From Mantis religiosa (taxonomy: Eukaryota > Arthropoda > Insecta > Mantodea > Mantidae), in contig CM060947.1 of NCBI GenBank assembly GCA_030765055.1, positions 263,584,603 to 263,648,602 of the forward strand: a stretch of DNA of 64,000 nt, read 5' to 3'. Position numbers and translations under genes: made by a program. The first letter of the stretch is position 1, and each line of letters starts with the position of its first letter. Below, piece after piece: positions 12,123-24,540 of the stretch. Below the pieces are notes generated by a model that saw only the letters and a program-made list of their open reading frames with translations, did not search any database and had not been told where the DNA came from.

Positions 12123-12295
12123 GACTGAAAGTACGTTTTGGGTTCAGTAGTATGACTTGTATGTCTGGCGCTATACCTTTGTTTACCTCGCGAGTTCTCG
12201 TACTTGATTTAGCCTTTTAAGACACTTAATCATTTGCTGAGTGTTTTAATATTATTATATAAATGGCAAAACCACTTAGCGTATTAATTGAGATG

Positions 12296-12308
12296 CACGA
12301 GACGTAGT
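12296..12308. repeat. 13 bp TSD, left
   Basis: CACGAGACGTAGT occurs here and again at 14202-14214, bracketing the composite insertion exactly. Confidence 0.8.
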
Positions 12309-12321
12309 GGAAATTAATTCT

Positions 12322-12475
12322 TCTTTCACACTAGCCGTGTGTAGGCTAAATTGTGGAAAGGTGGAGTCAGACTGAAAAGTTCAATGCCATAACCGGAATT
12401 TGAACTACGGATCTTCTGGTCTCCGTCCAAACGCTCTAACCATTGAGCTACTATGACCAACGTGCCAACATGACA
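12322..12475 (-). repeat. SINE module A of the composite
   Basis: On the minus strand the head carries GTAGCTCAATGGTTAGAGCG (A box) and AGTTCAAATTCC (B-box-like), followed by a body containing CAGTCTGACTC. It is about 90% identical to 13959-14115. Confidence 0.75.
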
Positions 12476-12485
12476 TTAAATTCTC

Positions 12486-13948
12486 CAACTGACTTGTGTT
12501 TTTCCCGGTAAACTACTAGGAGTTCTCATAAACACACAAGGCAACTACCTTAATGACGACTTACTATGCTGTAAGTACTTTAAGGCCCGGACTTTATAGT
12601 TCGTACCACTATTAGGTACAACTGACTCGTGTTTTTCCCGGTAAACTACTAGGAGTTCTCATAAACACATGAGACAACTACCTTAATGGCGACTTACTAT
12701 GCTGTAAGTACTTTGAGGCCCGGACTTTATAGTTCGTACCACTATTAGGTACAACTGACTCGTGTTTTTCCCGGTAAACCACTAGGAGTTCTCATAAACA
12801 CATGAGACAACTACCTTAATGACGACTTACTATGCTGTAAGTACTTTAAGGCCCGGACTTTATAGTTCGTACCACTATTAGGTACAACTGACTCGTGTTT
12901 TTCCCGGTAAACCACTAGGAGTTCTCATAAACACATGAGACAACTACCTTAATGACGACTTACTATGCTGTTAGTACTTTAAGGCCCGGACTTTGTAGTT
13001 CGGACCACTATTAGGTACAACTGACTCGTGTTTTTCCCGGTAAACCACTAGGAGTTCTCATAAACACATGAGACAACTACCTTAATGACGACTTACTATG
13101 CTGTAAGTACTTTAAGGCCCGGACTTTATAGTTCGTACCACTATTAGGTACAACTGACTCGTGTTTTTCCCGGTAAACCACTAGGAGTTCTCATAAACAC
13201 ATGAGACAACTACCTTAATGACGACTTACTATGCTGTAAGTACTTTAAGGCCCGGACTTTATAGTTCGTACCACTATTAGGTACAACTGACTCGTGTTTT
13301 TCCCGGTAAACCACTAGGAGTTCTCATAAACACATGAGACAACTACCTTAATGACGACTTACTATGCTGTTAGTACTTTAAGGCCCGGACTTTGTAGTTC
13401 GGACCACTATTAGGTACAACTGACTCGTGTTTTTCCCGGTAAACCACTAGGAGTTCTCATAAACACATGAGACAACTACCTTAATGACGACTTACTATGC
13501 TGTAAGTACTTTAAGGCCCGGGCTTTATAGTTCGGACCACTATTAGGTACAACTGACTCGTGTTTTTCCCGGTAAACCACTAGGAGTTCTCATAAACACA
13601 TGAGACAACTACCTTAATGACGACTTACTATGCTGTAAGTACTTTAAGGCCCGGACTTTGTAGTTCGGACCACTATTAGGTACAACTGACTCGTGTTTTT
13701 TCCGGTAAACCACTAGGAGTTCTCATAAACACATGAGACAACTACCTTAATGACGACTTACTATGCTGTAAGTACTTTAAGGCCCGGACTTTGTAGTTCG
13801 GACCACTATTAGGTACAACTGACTCGTGTTTTTCCCGGTAAACCACTAGGAGTTCTCGTAAACACATGAGACAACTACCTTAATGACGACTTACTATGCT
13901 GTAAGTACTTTAAGGCACGGGCTTTATAGTTCGGACCACTATTAGGTC
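12486..13948. repeat. 133 bp minisatellite, 11 copies
   Basis: Units start every 133 bp (12486, 12619, 12752, 12885 and so on to 13816), each beginning CAACTGACTCGTG. All copies are the same length. Variants such as GTTAGTAC with TTTGTAGTTCGG mark units 4 and 7, suggesting a three-unit duplication. The first copy is the most divergent. No coding potential. Confidence 0.95.
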
Positions 13949-13958
13949 AGTTAATGGA

Positions 13959-14115
13959 AATTAATTGTTCTTTCACACTAGCCGTGTGTAGGTTAAATTG
14001 TGGAAAGGTAGAGTCAGACTGAAAAATTCAATGCCATAGCCGGAATTTGAACCACTGATCTTCTGATATCCGTCCAGCCGCTCTAATCATTGAGCTACTA
14101 TGGCCAACGTGCCAA
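13959..14115 (-). repeat. SINE module B of the composite
   Basis: A near-repeat of module A in the same orientation, with A box GTAGCTCAATGATTAGAGCG and B box GGTTCAAATTCC on the minus strand. It sits directly after the last 133 bp unit. Confidence 0.75.
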
Positions 14116-14201
14116 AATGCAGAGCGGCTGGACGGAGACCAGAAGATCCGTGGTTCAAATCCGGCGATGGCATTGAATTTTTCAGTCTGACTCTACCTTT
14201 T
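14116..14201 (+). repeat. SINE module C, inverted and truncated
   Basis: Plus-strand copy of the same SINE head and body start (AGAGCGGCTGGACGGAGACC, then GGTTCAAATCC). It lacks the A-box end and stops at CTACCTTTTCAC against the TSD. With module B it forms a large inverted repeat. Confidence 0.72.
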
Positions 14202-14214
14202 CACGAGACGTAGT
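14202..14214. repeat. 13 bp TSD, right
   Basis: Exact copy of 12296-12308. Confidence 0.8.
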
Positions 14215-14703
14215 TTAAACAAAAATGCAAATAAACTGTTGTTTAATAATATGTCCGTTTTGACTGTATGGTGAGGCGTCTCTCTTAATTTTTTCCTAAT
14301 TTTTGGCAGCCAACCTCTGCTCTAAGTACAAGAATCTGCCATTTTCTTTTTATCTGACGTTGTTAGTGTACTCATATGATAGGTCCAGGCGTTTACTGAA
14401 TTACTTTGTCATGTATACTCTAATAAAAGTTTGTAAAATCGTCTGGTAACCGTAATTCACTCTCAGTAAAGCAGTCGTATGTTTTTGAGGTGTACTTTAG
14501 CGAGCAGTACGTTTTGTCCCTTAAACTGCTATTCCTCTGAATTTTGCTCATTCCTCTTTCTAAGAACGTCAAGTAATACAGTTTAGTAAGAGCAAAACTG
14601 GACTAAGACTCACATGGCGTTTGATGGATGGTCTACCTTGCAAAAAATAAGGCGCGGATGACTCACCTGGTATTGTATCTCATGAAATGAAATTGAAACT
14701 CTC
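14215..14703. other. unannotated stretch
   Basis: No coding domain, repeat or RNA feature recognised. Confidence 0.25.
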
Positions 14704-14713
14704 AGTCCGTCAG
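14704..14713. repeat. 10 bp TSD of the R1-like LINE, left
   Basis: AGTCCGTCAG here is repeated at 16722-16731, directly after the LINE's (TTTA)n tail. Confidence 0.8.
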
Positions 14714-14727
14714 AAAAAGTTTATAAT

Positions 14728-15321
14728 ATAACTGGAGTCAGAACAAACAAATCTTGGGTGATTAAAAATAGTTTAAAAGATAAATGGCAAAATGAATGGA
14801 CAGAAAGTCTAGAAGGTAGAAGAGTGTTTGAAATTTTTCAGAACGTCAAAGAGAGATTAAAATTGAATTTTATTCAACCAACAAAGGGATTTATACAATA
14901 TATAACTGGACACGGACCTTATAAGACCTATTGGAAGAAAATCAATAAAACTGAAAATGATATATGTGAATTATGTAACAAACAAGATAATCCTGAACAT
15001 GTAGTATTTGAATGTGGAAGATATGCAATTCACCAACAAGAAGAGAGGCATGCGCTAGCAGGATATATCGTAAATGACATAATTCGAGATCAACAATTAG
15101 TAAATAAATTACAAGTTTTGACTAACTCTATAAGTAAGAAAGCATGGGAGGTAAAAATATTCAAAGGAGAAAGAGTTGATAATAGGCGAAGAATAGTACA
15201 AGATCCAAGAAGGAGTTCTAGAATACAAAATAGGTTAAGACGGGAAGAGTTATTGAATAATCAAACAATGGAGGGAATTCAAGAAGAAGAAATAGATCAA
15301 CAAGAAGAAGAATTAGAATAG
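14728..15321 (+). pseudogene. LINE ORF2 C-terminal fragment (R1-like)
   Basis: The frame is open from about 14728 (TGVRTNKSWVIKNSLKDKWQ) to a stop at 15319-15321. Recognisable are WQNEWTESLEGRRVFEIFQ, FIQYITGHGPYKTYWKKI and a zinc-knuckle-like block CELCNKQDNPEHVVFEC. These match the segment after the RT domain of R1-clade non-LTR retrotransposons (GR..F..F, TGHG, C-x2-C...H...C). The last ~50 residues are rich in Arg, Gln and Glu. There is no start codon of its own; it is a 5' truncation product and not a gene. Confidence 0.85.
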
Positions 15322-15784
15322 GTACAATTAGAAATTGATAATCTTAATCAAGTCAATGGAAGAAGATTCTTTGTAACCTCAACAGGAATGGGCAGAGAGA
15401 AGAACATTCAGATCTAGGAGAAGAGAGGGAGAGACATTTGCGGAATATAGAAGTAGATTACAAGAGGAAAGAGAAGAGTAGAGAGAGTAATAAGAAGAGA
15501 AGTATCAGCGTGAGTTCAAAATAGAGTTGACTGCATGGGCGGCGGAGGGAGAGAGTGATGGCGGAGACCATGGTGGACTACAGAATTAGTAGATTTAGAT
15601 GTAGATTTAGAAAATAAGGATTTTGTAATTTTTATAGTTGTTTTCTTTTGTTTTTTGCTTTTTTGTGTTTATTTCTGTTATTTTATTTCATTTTATTTTT
15701 GTAGATTAGTATTCTGAGAGATTTGTATAATTATAACAATTGTAAGGATTTTATGGAAAAATAAAGAGAAAATTTGGATATATG

Positions 15785-15812
15785 CCCCGGTATAGTTGTC
15801 TAGGTGCCGGGG
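15785..15812 (+). other. LINE 3'-terminal hairpin
   Basis: CCCCGG (15785-15790) pairs with CCGGGG (15807-15812) around a 16-nt loop. The same hairpin with a shorter loop occurs at 62545-62571, again just before the tail. Conservation of pairing between two diverged copies suggests an RNA element recognised by the LINE reverse transcriptase. Confidence 0.7.
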
Positions 15813-15825
15813 TAGAATATTCAGA

Positions 15826-16731
<906 letters not shown>

Positions 16732-17454
16732 TATAAGCTGGTCATTTAAGTGGTGAAATAATTCTCATAGACAGCTAAACGGGTTTGATTAGATAACGTT
16801 ACATGCGAAACAAGATGTCTCTGTTTTTAATATAAGTCTAGATGTACACATGCTATTTGTGTAAGTCTCGTTAAATTGACTTCTCCACTCGCAGAAAGTA
16901 TCAAAGAATCGAAATTTACTTTAAAGGAATCAATTACACTGAACAAATGAATGCTGTCTTACGGTTGTTTGAGGACTTCCTGGCGGGTCGATGCAGGGTC
17001 TGAATGAAGAGTAATTCGGTTGCCATTTCGTGATTATGGACGGAACGAAAACCTGTGCTGTTCCACACCCATCGATTCACTTTGCATGCAAATTGAGCGG
17101 GAGTAATGAGCACTCGGTTGGTTTGGCGGCTCCCACCCCCTTTCTTTACTCCGGACCGGCAGCTGTATTAACCCAGTTATTAATTCTACATAATGCCGCC
17201 GCCGCCTACACGCGAGACGTTGCGCTCTTGTTTTAGTATTAAAATGAGGTTCATCTTCTTCAGCTCACTTTCTGCAAGTCTGTGTAAATACATAAGTCAA
17301 ACTCGACAGCCCGTTAATGTGCTATTAACGTACAGTACAGCTAAGAGCAAAAAATATTTACGATAGAAAAAAGAAACAGTTGTAAGATTTTGGCATTTTG
17401 TGCAGTTACTGACACTTTCTTATGTGAATTACTTTATCTTTTACTGTCAAGTCC
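16732..17454. other. unique, balanced-composition stretch
   Basis: Part of this interval (about 16900-17230) is higher in GC and sequence complexity than its surroundings. It contains the palindrome-like TTTGCATGCAAA overlapping an octamer ATGCAAAT at about 17085-17092 and a GCCGCCGCC run near 17193. The open frame 17030-17236 has no domain. It could be regulatory DNA; that is a guess. Confidence 0.3.
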
Positions 17455-17520
17455 AGCTGAGTGGCTCAGTGCTCGTTTCTGAACCCAAGACCGCGGTTAC
17501 AAACCCCGTCCTGGTTGTTA
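17455..17520 (+). repeat. tRNA-like SINE fragment
   Basis: GAGTGGCTCAGTGCTC (A-box-like) and GCGGTTACAAACCCCG (degenerate B box) lie at tRNA spacing. No body or TSD identified. Confidence 0.45.
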
Positions 17521-17639
17521 GATTTTAGTGCATCTAAAATGTCTTCATATCACTATATTTACTAGCATATAAAATAACTCCTTCGGGACGAAATTCCAGC
17601 ACACCGTCGACACTAACATGATACTGGCAATTGACAGTT

Positions 17640-18780
17640 TCGTTAACAAAGTGTGAGTTTACTTCACTGTCACTTCACTTACTTCACACTCTCACTTCAC
17701 AAATTGAAGTAGTTCAACATCCATTTTCTATTCAGTTAGTTCATTTTTATGTTTTGGTCTACTTCAACGTTCAGTACAACTTCATTTAGGTCACATTCTC
17801 AAATATGTGCCTTAATGGGGTTTAACTTTTGCTGTCACTTCACTTAGTTCACACTCTCATTTCAAAAATGTGAACTAGTTCAGCATTCATTTTCAATTCA
17901 GTTCATATTTTCACTACTTAGTTCACACTAACATTTCCATGTTTTGGTCTACTTGAATGTTCACTACAACTTAATTTAGGTCACATTCTCAAATATGTGC
18001 TTTAATCTGGTTTAAGTTTTGCTGTAAGTTCACTTGGTTCACACTGGAACTTCACTATTATGAACTGGTTCAATGTTCCCTGTTACTCAACTAGTTCATA
18101 CCTTCATCTAACTAAGATTACTTTTTAATTTTTCTGTCAGTTCATCGCTTTGTTAAAAATAAAAGTTAACCGCTGGCGCGACAGCCCTAAGAGGGCCAAG
18201 ACCTACCAACCCGACTGCTGGCCTCACGCCCACTTACGCACGGTAGAGGTGGGCGATCATCCAACCAATACGGGGAAGAGATGTGGTCAGGATCTCGACT
18301 TCCCCCTGCCGGAGTGTTGGTTTTCGTGACCAGGGCCGCTCTCCTCACTTTCCTCACGACGCTGGGTCTGCACTGGTCCTATACCCGGGACCGAAAATCC
18401 ACAACCAATGGGTGGTGTCGAACCCAGGCCGCTTTCCGTGGCCAGGGACCGAGGCATGTTGCCTTAGCCCGCCAATCCACGGCGCAGGACCTTCACCGCT
18501 TTGAGTTAGTTCAATTTTCACTACAACTTCACTTAGGTCACAACACTTCTATGTCATAATCAAGTTACAATATTTAAGTCACCTCAATGAGTTCATACGA
18601 GAGTGTGCTAATGTGAACTAGTTCAGTTTTCTTTGCCAGTTCACTTAGTTCACGTTATCACTCTCACCGCTTTGATTTGGTTCAGCTTTCACCACAACTT
18701 CACTTTAGGTCACGTTGTCACTTTTATACCTGGAAATAATTTCCATTTTCACTGTCACCTTACTTTTTACACAGTTACTT
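17640..18780. repeat. degenerate ~188 bp tandem repeat rich in AGTTCA/AGGTCA
   Basis: Blocks such as TTTGGTCTACTT followed by AGGTCACATTCTC recur about 188 bp apart (17754 and 17942), with further decayed copies to 18780. The unit is made largely of TTCACTTAGTTCACACT-like strings and palindromes such as TGAACTAGTTCA (17871-17882, 18614-18625). It is interrupted by a SINE at 18175-18491. Confidence 0.7.
18175..18491 (-). repeat. SINE, family 3 (GGCGCGACAGCCC type)
   Basis: Sharply GC-richer than the repeat it interrupts. It begins GGCGCGACAGCCCTAAGAGG and ends with a tRNA-like head on the minus strand. Possible TSD: TTAACCGCT at 18166-18174 and TTCACCGCT at 18492-18500 (one mismatch). The plus-strand frames here (18281-18559, 18283-18504) are therefore spurious. 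Confidence 0.65.
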
Positions 18781-19069
18781 CATTAATGATATATTTGAGA
18801 TAAGTAAAAGTATATGAGAAATTGAAGTAATAACAACGAATGTCTCTGAAATTTTCAACTCTAAAAAAAGACATATTTCATAAAAATTGTGTGTTTTTAA
18901 GAGGAAGTAAAGTTTAGTGGAGTAAAATTTTGTGTATCTCTTGTGATTTCTGTTAAGAATTTGGAGCTGTACCGTAGAACTCCCAGTAAATTTTTGAGGT
19001 GACTTATTACCATGATGAAACTTGATAAATCACTATACTTCAGAAAGTAAATGACAATCAAAACAGTAA
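18781..19069. other. unannotated stretch
   Basis: AT-rich; nothing recognised. An open frame at 18897-19154 (-) runs into the antisense of the mariner relic. Confidence 0.25.
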
Positions 19070-19632
19070 ATTGCGCCATCTGAAGCAACTCCAAAAAAGT
19101 TAAGTCAATTTTGTCAGCTAACAAGGTTTTTGGGGAGCGTTTTCTGGAATACACCAGGAATTATTCTTATTGATTATTTAGAAAAGAGTAAAACTATCAC
19201 TACGCAAGCTTAGTGCAACATTTGGGCCATTAAGTGAAAAGAAAAAGACGTCATTTAACAAAGAAAAACTCTTATTTCTTTACGACAATGCTCCGGCCAG
19301 TCATTCAGTCATTGCAGTGAGAAAAATATATGAATTCATGTTCGAATTACTTGAACATCCGCCGTATTTGCCAGATGTAGCACTCAGTGACTATCATCTG
19401 TTCCTGAACCACAAAAAATGTCTTGTAGGATGAAGATTTCACAGCAACGAAGAGGTCATTAATGCAGTAAGCAGCTAGTTTGAGGTCCATAATAAATCGC
19501 ACTACAAAGATGGTTTAATTAAATTGGAACACAGATATGACAAATGTATTAGCCTTTCTGGAAAATTATTTGTAGGAATAAAGAAAAAATAATGCTTTCT
19601 TCATTGTGAAGCCCGGACTTATGAGACGACCG
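19070..19632 (+). pseudogene. mariner-like transposase C-terminal relic
   Basis: Fragments in different frames read IDYLEKSKTIT (about 19170), then LFLYDNAPASHS with the second catalytic Asp (about 19270-19305) and HPPYLPDVALSDYHLF with the third (about 19360-19405), the DD34D arrangement of mariners. Stops near 19430 and 19482 and at least one frameshift near 19215 inactivate it. It belongs to a different mariner lineage from the copies at 3.4, 41.6 and 43.5 kb. No TIRs were found. Confidence 0.82.
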
Positions 19633-20422
19633 TCGTGTGCTTAAGGAGACAGTCTGAGCAACTACAGGTTTGACATTATTTGACAAAATTTACAATACAC
19701 AAAAGGATTTACAGTGGAAATGAATAAAATTTTCACTATATAATCACTATAAAAAGAGAAGTACTTTAGTTTACGTTTAAAGATTCTGACTATTAAAATA
19801 GATCTTTTAAAAAATCAGATGTATAAAATAAATTAAGAAAATATTTTCCAAAACCATACAAAACTTGTGTACCTTTTTTTAGGAACCATATGCAACTCAC
19901 AACAGAAAAAATGCAGGCATGTTTTGAACATATTTAGCTACTCTGGAAAGCTTAATTCTTAAATATAATCAATTGGTGAAGCATAAAAAGAATAGTAAGT
20001 TGGAAAATATTTGTACATTTTTAAACAACAGGTTTTCAGTTTCCATATAAGCCTAAAAGCTCTGAGTTTTACAGCTCCCTCTTTACAAACATAATTTATA
20101 TGTAATAAAGGAGAGTGGGCAATTTTAGGCCTCTATGATTAGTTCATGAGTAAAAGGAACCTATGCACTAACATTTTACGTATTGAGAAAAAGTTGTTTG
20201 AAGCTTTGTGGTATTCTGCAAGCAGACCTTAATACACTCCACGATCATAGTCGTCATTAACCTCATATAGGTCTTCCAGCTGCTTCTCTACTTGCCTCGT
20301 TTTTACTCTAGCCTCTTGTCTTGTAGTATCAGATGTCCTTGTGGAATTGCTTCTTTCTCAGACAGTATATGACAGAGTTATTTGTGACCACAAGCCTAAA
20401 CTATTATTTATATTTTCTTCTA
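19633..20422. other. unannotated stretch
   Basis: AT-rich sequence without recognisable features. Confidence 0.25.
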
Positions 20423-20434
20423 TGTACAAGGAGC

Positions 20435-20683
20435 GGACACGCCGTGGCTCAGTGGCTAGACCGCTTGGCTCTCACCAAGGCGGCCCAGATTCAATCACAG
20501 GCGACCGCAAAGTGAGATTTGTGGTGGACAACACGGCGTTGGGGCGGGTTTCTCTGGGACCTCCGGTTTCCCCCGCCATCTCATTCCACCGGTGCTCCAT
20601 CTTCAGCTCATGCATCATCAGTGTCACCGCCTGCGGTGCCGTATGTAGTAAAAGCGGGCGTTAAACACTACACATTTACACAT
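20435..20683 (+). repeat. tRNA-Glu-derived SINE, family 1 (copy b)
   Basis: Same head and body as at 5550. It is flanked by a 12 bp TSD with one mismatch: TGTACAAGGAGC at 20423-20434 and TGTATAAGGAGC at 20684-20695. The B box is degraded (GATTCAATCACA). Confidence 0.88.
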
Positions 20684-20828
20684 TGTATAAGGAGCCGTTC
20701 CCTTGCATTGTTTACAATATGTATTTTTGTTTATAAAGGAAGACAATAACTGTACACTAATAATACTATTACCACTACTTATAGATGAAGGTACACCAAG
20801 GACACTTTCTGGACATCCATTGTTTGTA

Positions 20829-21968
20829 CACATGTATTTTTTATCTTGAAAAGTGCAGAGCGATTCGCAGCGGTATCTGCACGAGTCCACCCCAGAACGG
20901 TTGCAACTATAGGGGACGGCAGGTCAGTTGCGTACCAGTTGCGAGCAACTAAACACTTGCTGAGCTACTCGGTAACACTACAGCTTGTTTCAAAATGTGC
21001 TTGTCTCCTGGTTCCAAGAGGGCATTTATAAATGACGCCTCCTAGCAGCACATTAGGAAATAAAGTGCTACATTTAAAAACACGAGAAGTAATAACCAAT
21101 ATCCATAGATTTATAAAAAAGGAACAATGGTCTGGGTCAGCTATAAATATCTGTGGAAGGGTATCTGAGGCAACAGTTGTGTCAGAAAGCAGTTTAGGAG
21201 AGTTATTAAGGAAAGAAAAGCCATTGGTGCTAGTGCAACAACGTCCTTCTCTATGCCCAGTAAACAAAGATTAAGAACATGCACAAACTCTAATTTGTAT
21301 GTTTTAATTCAGAAGTAGTTAGGCGAACTGTGAATAATTTTAAAGTACAGAAAAACAAAGACCAACTTTGAAGAAAGTGCTTATGAAGCTAAAAATTCTA
21401 CTGACTTCCAAGGCAGTGTCTGAACATTAAGAAGAGTTCTTTTGAAGATAGGATTATTTGAAAAAAAGAAACTAAGCGTGAGAGACAAATTTTAATCGAA
21501 CATCGCACCATACGTGCAAAAAGGCTTAAGTATTTACGAAATATTCGGAGATATCGAAGTGAAGTTTATATAGTTCATATGGATGAAACTTATATAAATA
21601 CAGCACATACTGGACCATATGCCTGGAGTGAGATACGTTACACGGACTCTGCAGCGATATTCAAAGGCCGACAGTTGTTTATCATGCCTGCTGGAGGAGA
21701 ACAGGCTTTTGTTCCAAATGCCTATGTACTATTTAAGATCCAACAAAAGCGTGGAGATTACTACCATAGTAAGAATTACAACTTAGTTTATAAGAGCTGC
21801 AAAACTGGCTTCGAGAATGAAATTTGTTTTTAGACACTTTATGCACCACCCTCCCCTCTCGTAATCTTACGCGTGTGACACATTGTGGCGATAGGTGCAC
21901 TATCCCCGCCACAGTTGCTACTCATCCCTACCGCGCAGGATTCCTGTCAAGATAAGGTAACACATCGG
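20829..21968 (+). mobile_element. DDE (Tc1/IS630-type) transposon, defective copy 1
   Basis: A 1140 bp element flanked by TA (20827-20828 and 21969-21970) with short imperfect TIRs (CACATGTATT at the left, CCGATGTGTT read inward from the right, then a shared TATCTTGA block). It is closely similar to 34253-35399 along its whole length. Two coding remnants lie at 21032-21274 and about 21470-21833. Boundaries are supported by the second copy, which interrupts a LINE cleanly. Confidence 0.85.
21032..21833 (+). pseudogene. DDE transposase fragments
   Basis: The first frame (21032-21274, from an ATG) carries LHLKTREVITNIHRFIKKEQ, like the N-terminal DNA-binding part of IS630/Tc1-type transposases found in arthropods. 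The later frame carries KYLRNIRRYR, then VHMDETYINTAHTGPYAWS with the first catalytic Asp, then GRQLFIMPAGGEQAFVPNAY. It ends at FENEICF without the second Asp and final Glu, so the catalytic core is incomplete. The second copy stops at exactly the same codons. The product could not be active. Confidence 0.78.
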
Positions 21969-21970
21969 TA

Positions 21971-22565
21971 GTAGAAAGCTTATTTGTCGAAGAACTTACA
22001 ACTTCATTGTTCCCACTATTAGCACATGATTATTGTGAAACTTGAAGGTTATGACTATCAGTTCTCTCAGTAAATATGTATTTGTTTCCACAAAACTTCT
22101 GTTTTATGTGCACTCTTTTACTCCTAGGCATATTGCTATAATTAAATACCTAACACAAGTAATCACTGATGTCAAAAAGTGCAAATACTAGTTTTGTTTA
22201 CTTTAAACAACAAATAGATGCACACTAGGAATATAATAGCAAGCTGCAGGGCAGCCACAAAATCTCAGGATGGAAAACAAAATTTACTACAGACAATTTT
22301 TACAACAAAGACAGATGATACATGAATTGGAATGGAAGGAATCTATTGCTGGGCGTGGAAAAATGGTATGTCTGAATTTAAAGAGCAGTATTCTCACTTA
22401 AAACCTTATAAAACTTATAATAATTGTAAAAAAACATAAATGATACGTCATTTTGTTCAGGAAATTTCAGGAAACTTTTTAAGCCAAGAAACAAAAAATG
22501 TGTTTTCTTAGCATTTCAGAATACACCGTCGCCTTAAGGCATTTTCGTGACTAATGGGACATATA
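21971..22565. other. unannotated stretch
   Basis: No domain, repeat or RNA feature recognised. Confidence 0.25.
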
Positions 22566-23980
22566 TCTCGAATTTTGTAATAGTAATAGTAATTTATTTC
22601 CTTTTACATCAACAAATGGGAATAAAAAATCAAGATTACAAATTATAAAATACATACTGAAATATGCCATATATTTCTAAATCCTGAAAATCCTATCATG
22701 TTATCATGTTGCCCACCATTCAATAGTAATTCAGCCCCCATACAGCTAACCCTAGGTTTTTGTGTATTGGAGGCCCTCTGCTCCTTTTTACACTTTCTAC
22801 CATTTCACCTATCCCACTCTACATTTTTCTCTTAATTGTTCTTAGCCATCTCTCTTTAACTTTCCCTAAAAAATTCCCTATATTTCTCCTCTTCTTTTCC
22901 CCTTTTACTGACAACATTTTTCTAATTACTACTTCACCCACCCAAACTGTCCCATTTACGTAGCCAAGCCTGCTCTCTCCATATCTTTGTTTGACTACAA
23001 TTTAATATACAATGGAAATCTGCATTCTCTTATCCACACAATGGACATTTATCTAGCTCCCTCTCTTGACCTATACATTTCAAGTTTCTCACTCCTGTTC
23101 TCGCCCAAGCAAAACCTTCTCGCCCTAACTTACTACATACATCTATATATCCTTCCCTCCCCCAGGTTGTTTTTATTTCTCTATATAATCTCAGAGAGCT
23201 TTTGTCACTTGTATTGGCAAAAATGTCTTGTCTGCCAATATCTTCTAATCTTAGCTTAACTTCTTTCCAGAAGCCTCTATACCCATACTCTGCATTTATC
23301 CAAGAATGACCCATACCTATCTGCTTCAACACGTCACTCATTTTATGCACCCAAGACCCACCCCAGTTACTTCTCTTTTGAATATGAAAACATTCTTTAA
23401 TTATATTGCCATCTTCCAAGTTAGTGATTCTGTATAAATATTTCATTGCCCTTGACAAGATTTTAATTTTAGTAGAATGCCTGCCTAGTTCTAATTGTGC
23501 TGCCCCATTAGGTGATGCTATTGGTAATCCCAATATATATTTACAAAAGGATCTATGCACTCTATCAGTCTCTCTCCAAGCCTCATCTACTCCCCAAACC
23601 TCTGATCCATGTAACATTCTATTTTCTACTACTGCCGTATAAATCCTCTCCAACCATTTGACATTTATAAACGGTAGTTTACTGTAGCATGTTCTTATCA
23701 CTCTCATGGCCATTTTACCTTTTGCCACAGACATCTTTTTTTGTTCTTTCCAGCTGCCATCTCAACTCAACCTTGTACCCAAATAATCAAATCTCCTTAC
23801 TACCTCTATTTCTCTTCCATTAACCTCCAATTTCTCATCCTTACGCAACCTGTATCCTTTTTTGAAGACCATAATCTTTGTTTTGTTTTCATTCACTTTC
23901 AAACCCCATTTATTGCAATAAGAATTGGCTGCCTCGATTGCTCTTCTCAGCCCTCCACTTGATATGGACCCAACTTGAAT
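22566..23980 (-). pseudogene. LINE ORF2 3' part
   Basis: The minus strand encodes the end of an RT thumb and the C-terminal region: KWGLKVNENKTKIMVFKKGY (about 23900), VVRRFDYLGTRLS, then a long open frame 23734-23030 with VKWLERIYTAVVENRMLHGS, EVWGV, LGLPIASPNGAAQLELG and KCPLC near 23030. After a stop, ENADFHCILNC completes a C-x2-C...H...C zinc block. It is a Jockey/R1-like non-LTR retrotransposon lacking endonuclease and most of the RT. A stop near 23765 splits it. Related copies lie at 24.7-25.5 kb and 33.8-35.8 kb. Confidence 0.88.
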
Positions 23981-24540
23981 TTTGTAACAATAGCGTCTTT
24001 TTCTTTTTTTCAGTTTAGATTAAGACGAAATTGGTAATATCGGGAGTCACGTGGGAGTGATGAAGTGTGTATTGGAACTCGCCTAGTGGTACAAAAAGTG
24101 TCAGGAGGATCGAGATGGTGTTTGCATGTTGATGGGGAAATCAGTACGTAACGACTTGCCGATGAGACAAAACAGGAAATAAGAAGTTTAATTAGAACCC
24201 AGGGAACCCAATTACCGACAGCTAAGCTAATGGCGTCGCTGAAAAAAGTGAGATAATGAAACCAGGCGGGACTTGCGGCTTAAGATTGTTCTCGGGTACA
24301 GAATTTGTATTCAGCAGAGGTAGCGGTGTTCGTAATCACGTTAACTGTTGCATTGTTCGCGCCGGGAGACATAATGGCTCACCGAGTAATTACATACATG
24401 TGGAAACTTTGGTACTACTACCATCTTACCTCAGCCAACTTCTGGATCTGATACAAGTGTTTCAATTAACTCCCCTCTACCTGCGACAGCCATCAAAACT
24501 GCTTTGCTTATTTCTGTATTACGTATCTATAGCATTCCAC
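23981..24540. other. unannotated stretch
   Basis: An open frame at 24256-24543 (+) has no recognisable domain. Nothing else seen. Confidence 0.25.

Larger units (their letters stand above)
12309..14201. mobile_element. composite SINE/minisatellite insertion
   Basis: A 1893 bp block lies between perfect 13 bp direct repeats. Its order is: tRNA-like SINE module (minus), eleven 133 bp tandem units, a second SINE module (minus), then a truncated SINE module in plus orientation, head to head with the second. The TSD length is typical of LINE-driven retrotransposition. The simplest reading is that SINE modules and the array either inserted as one unit, or that an inserted SINE later gained the array and the inverted copy. 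No protein is encoded. Confidence 0.72.
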
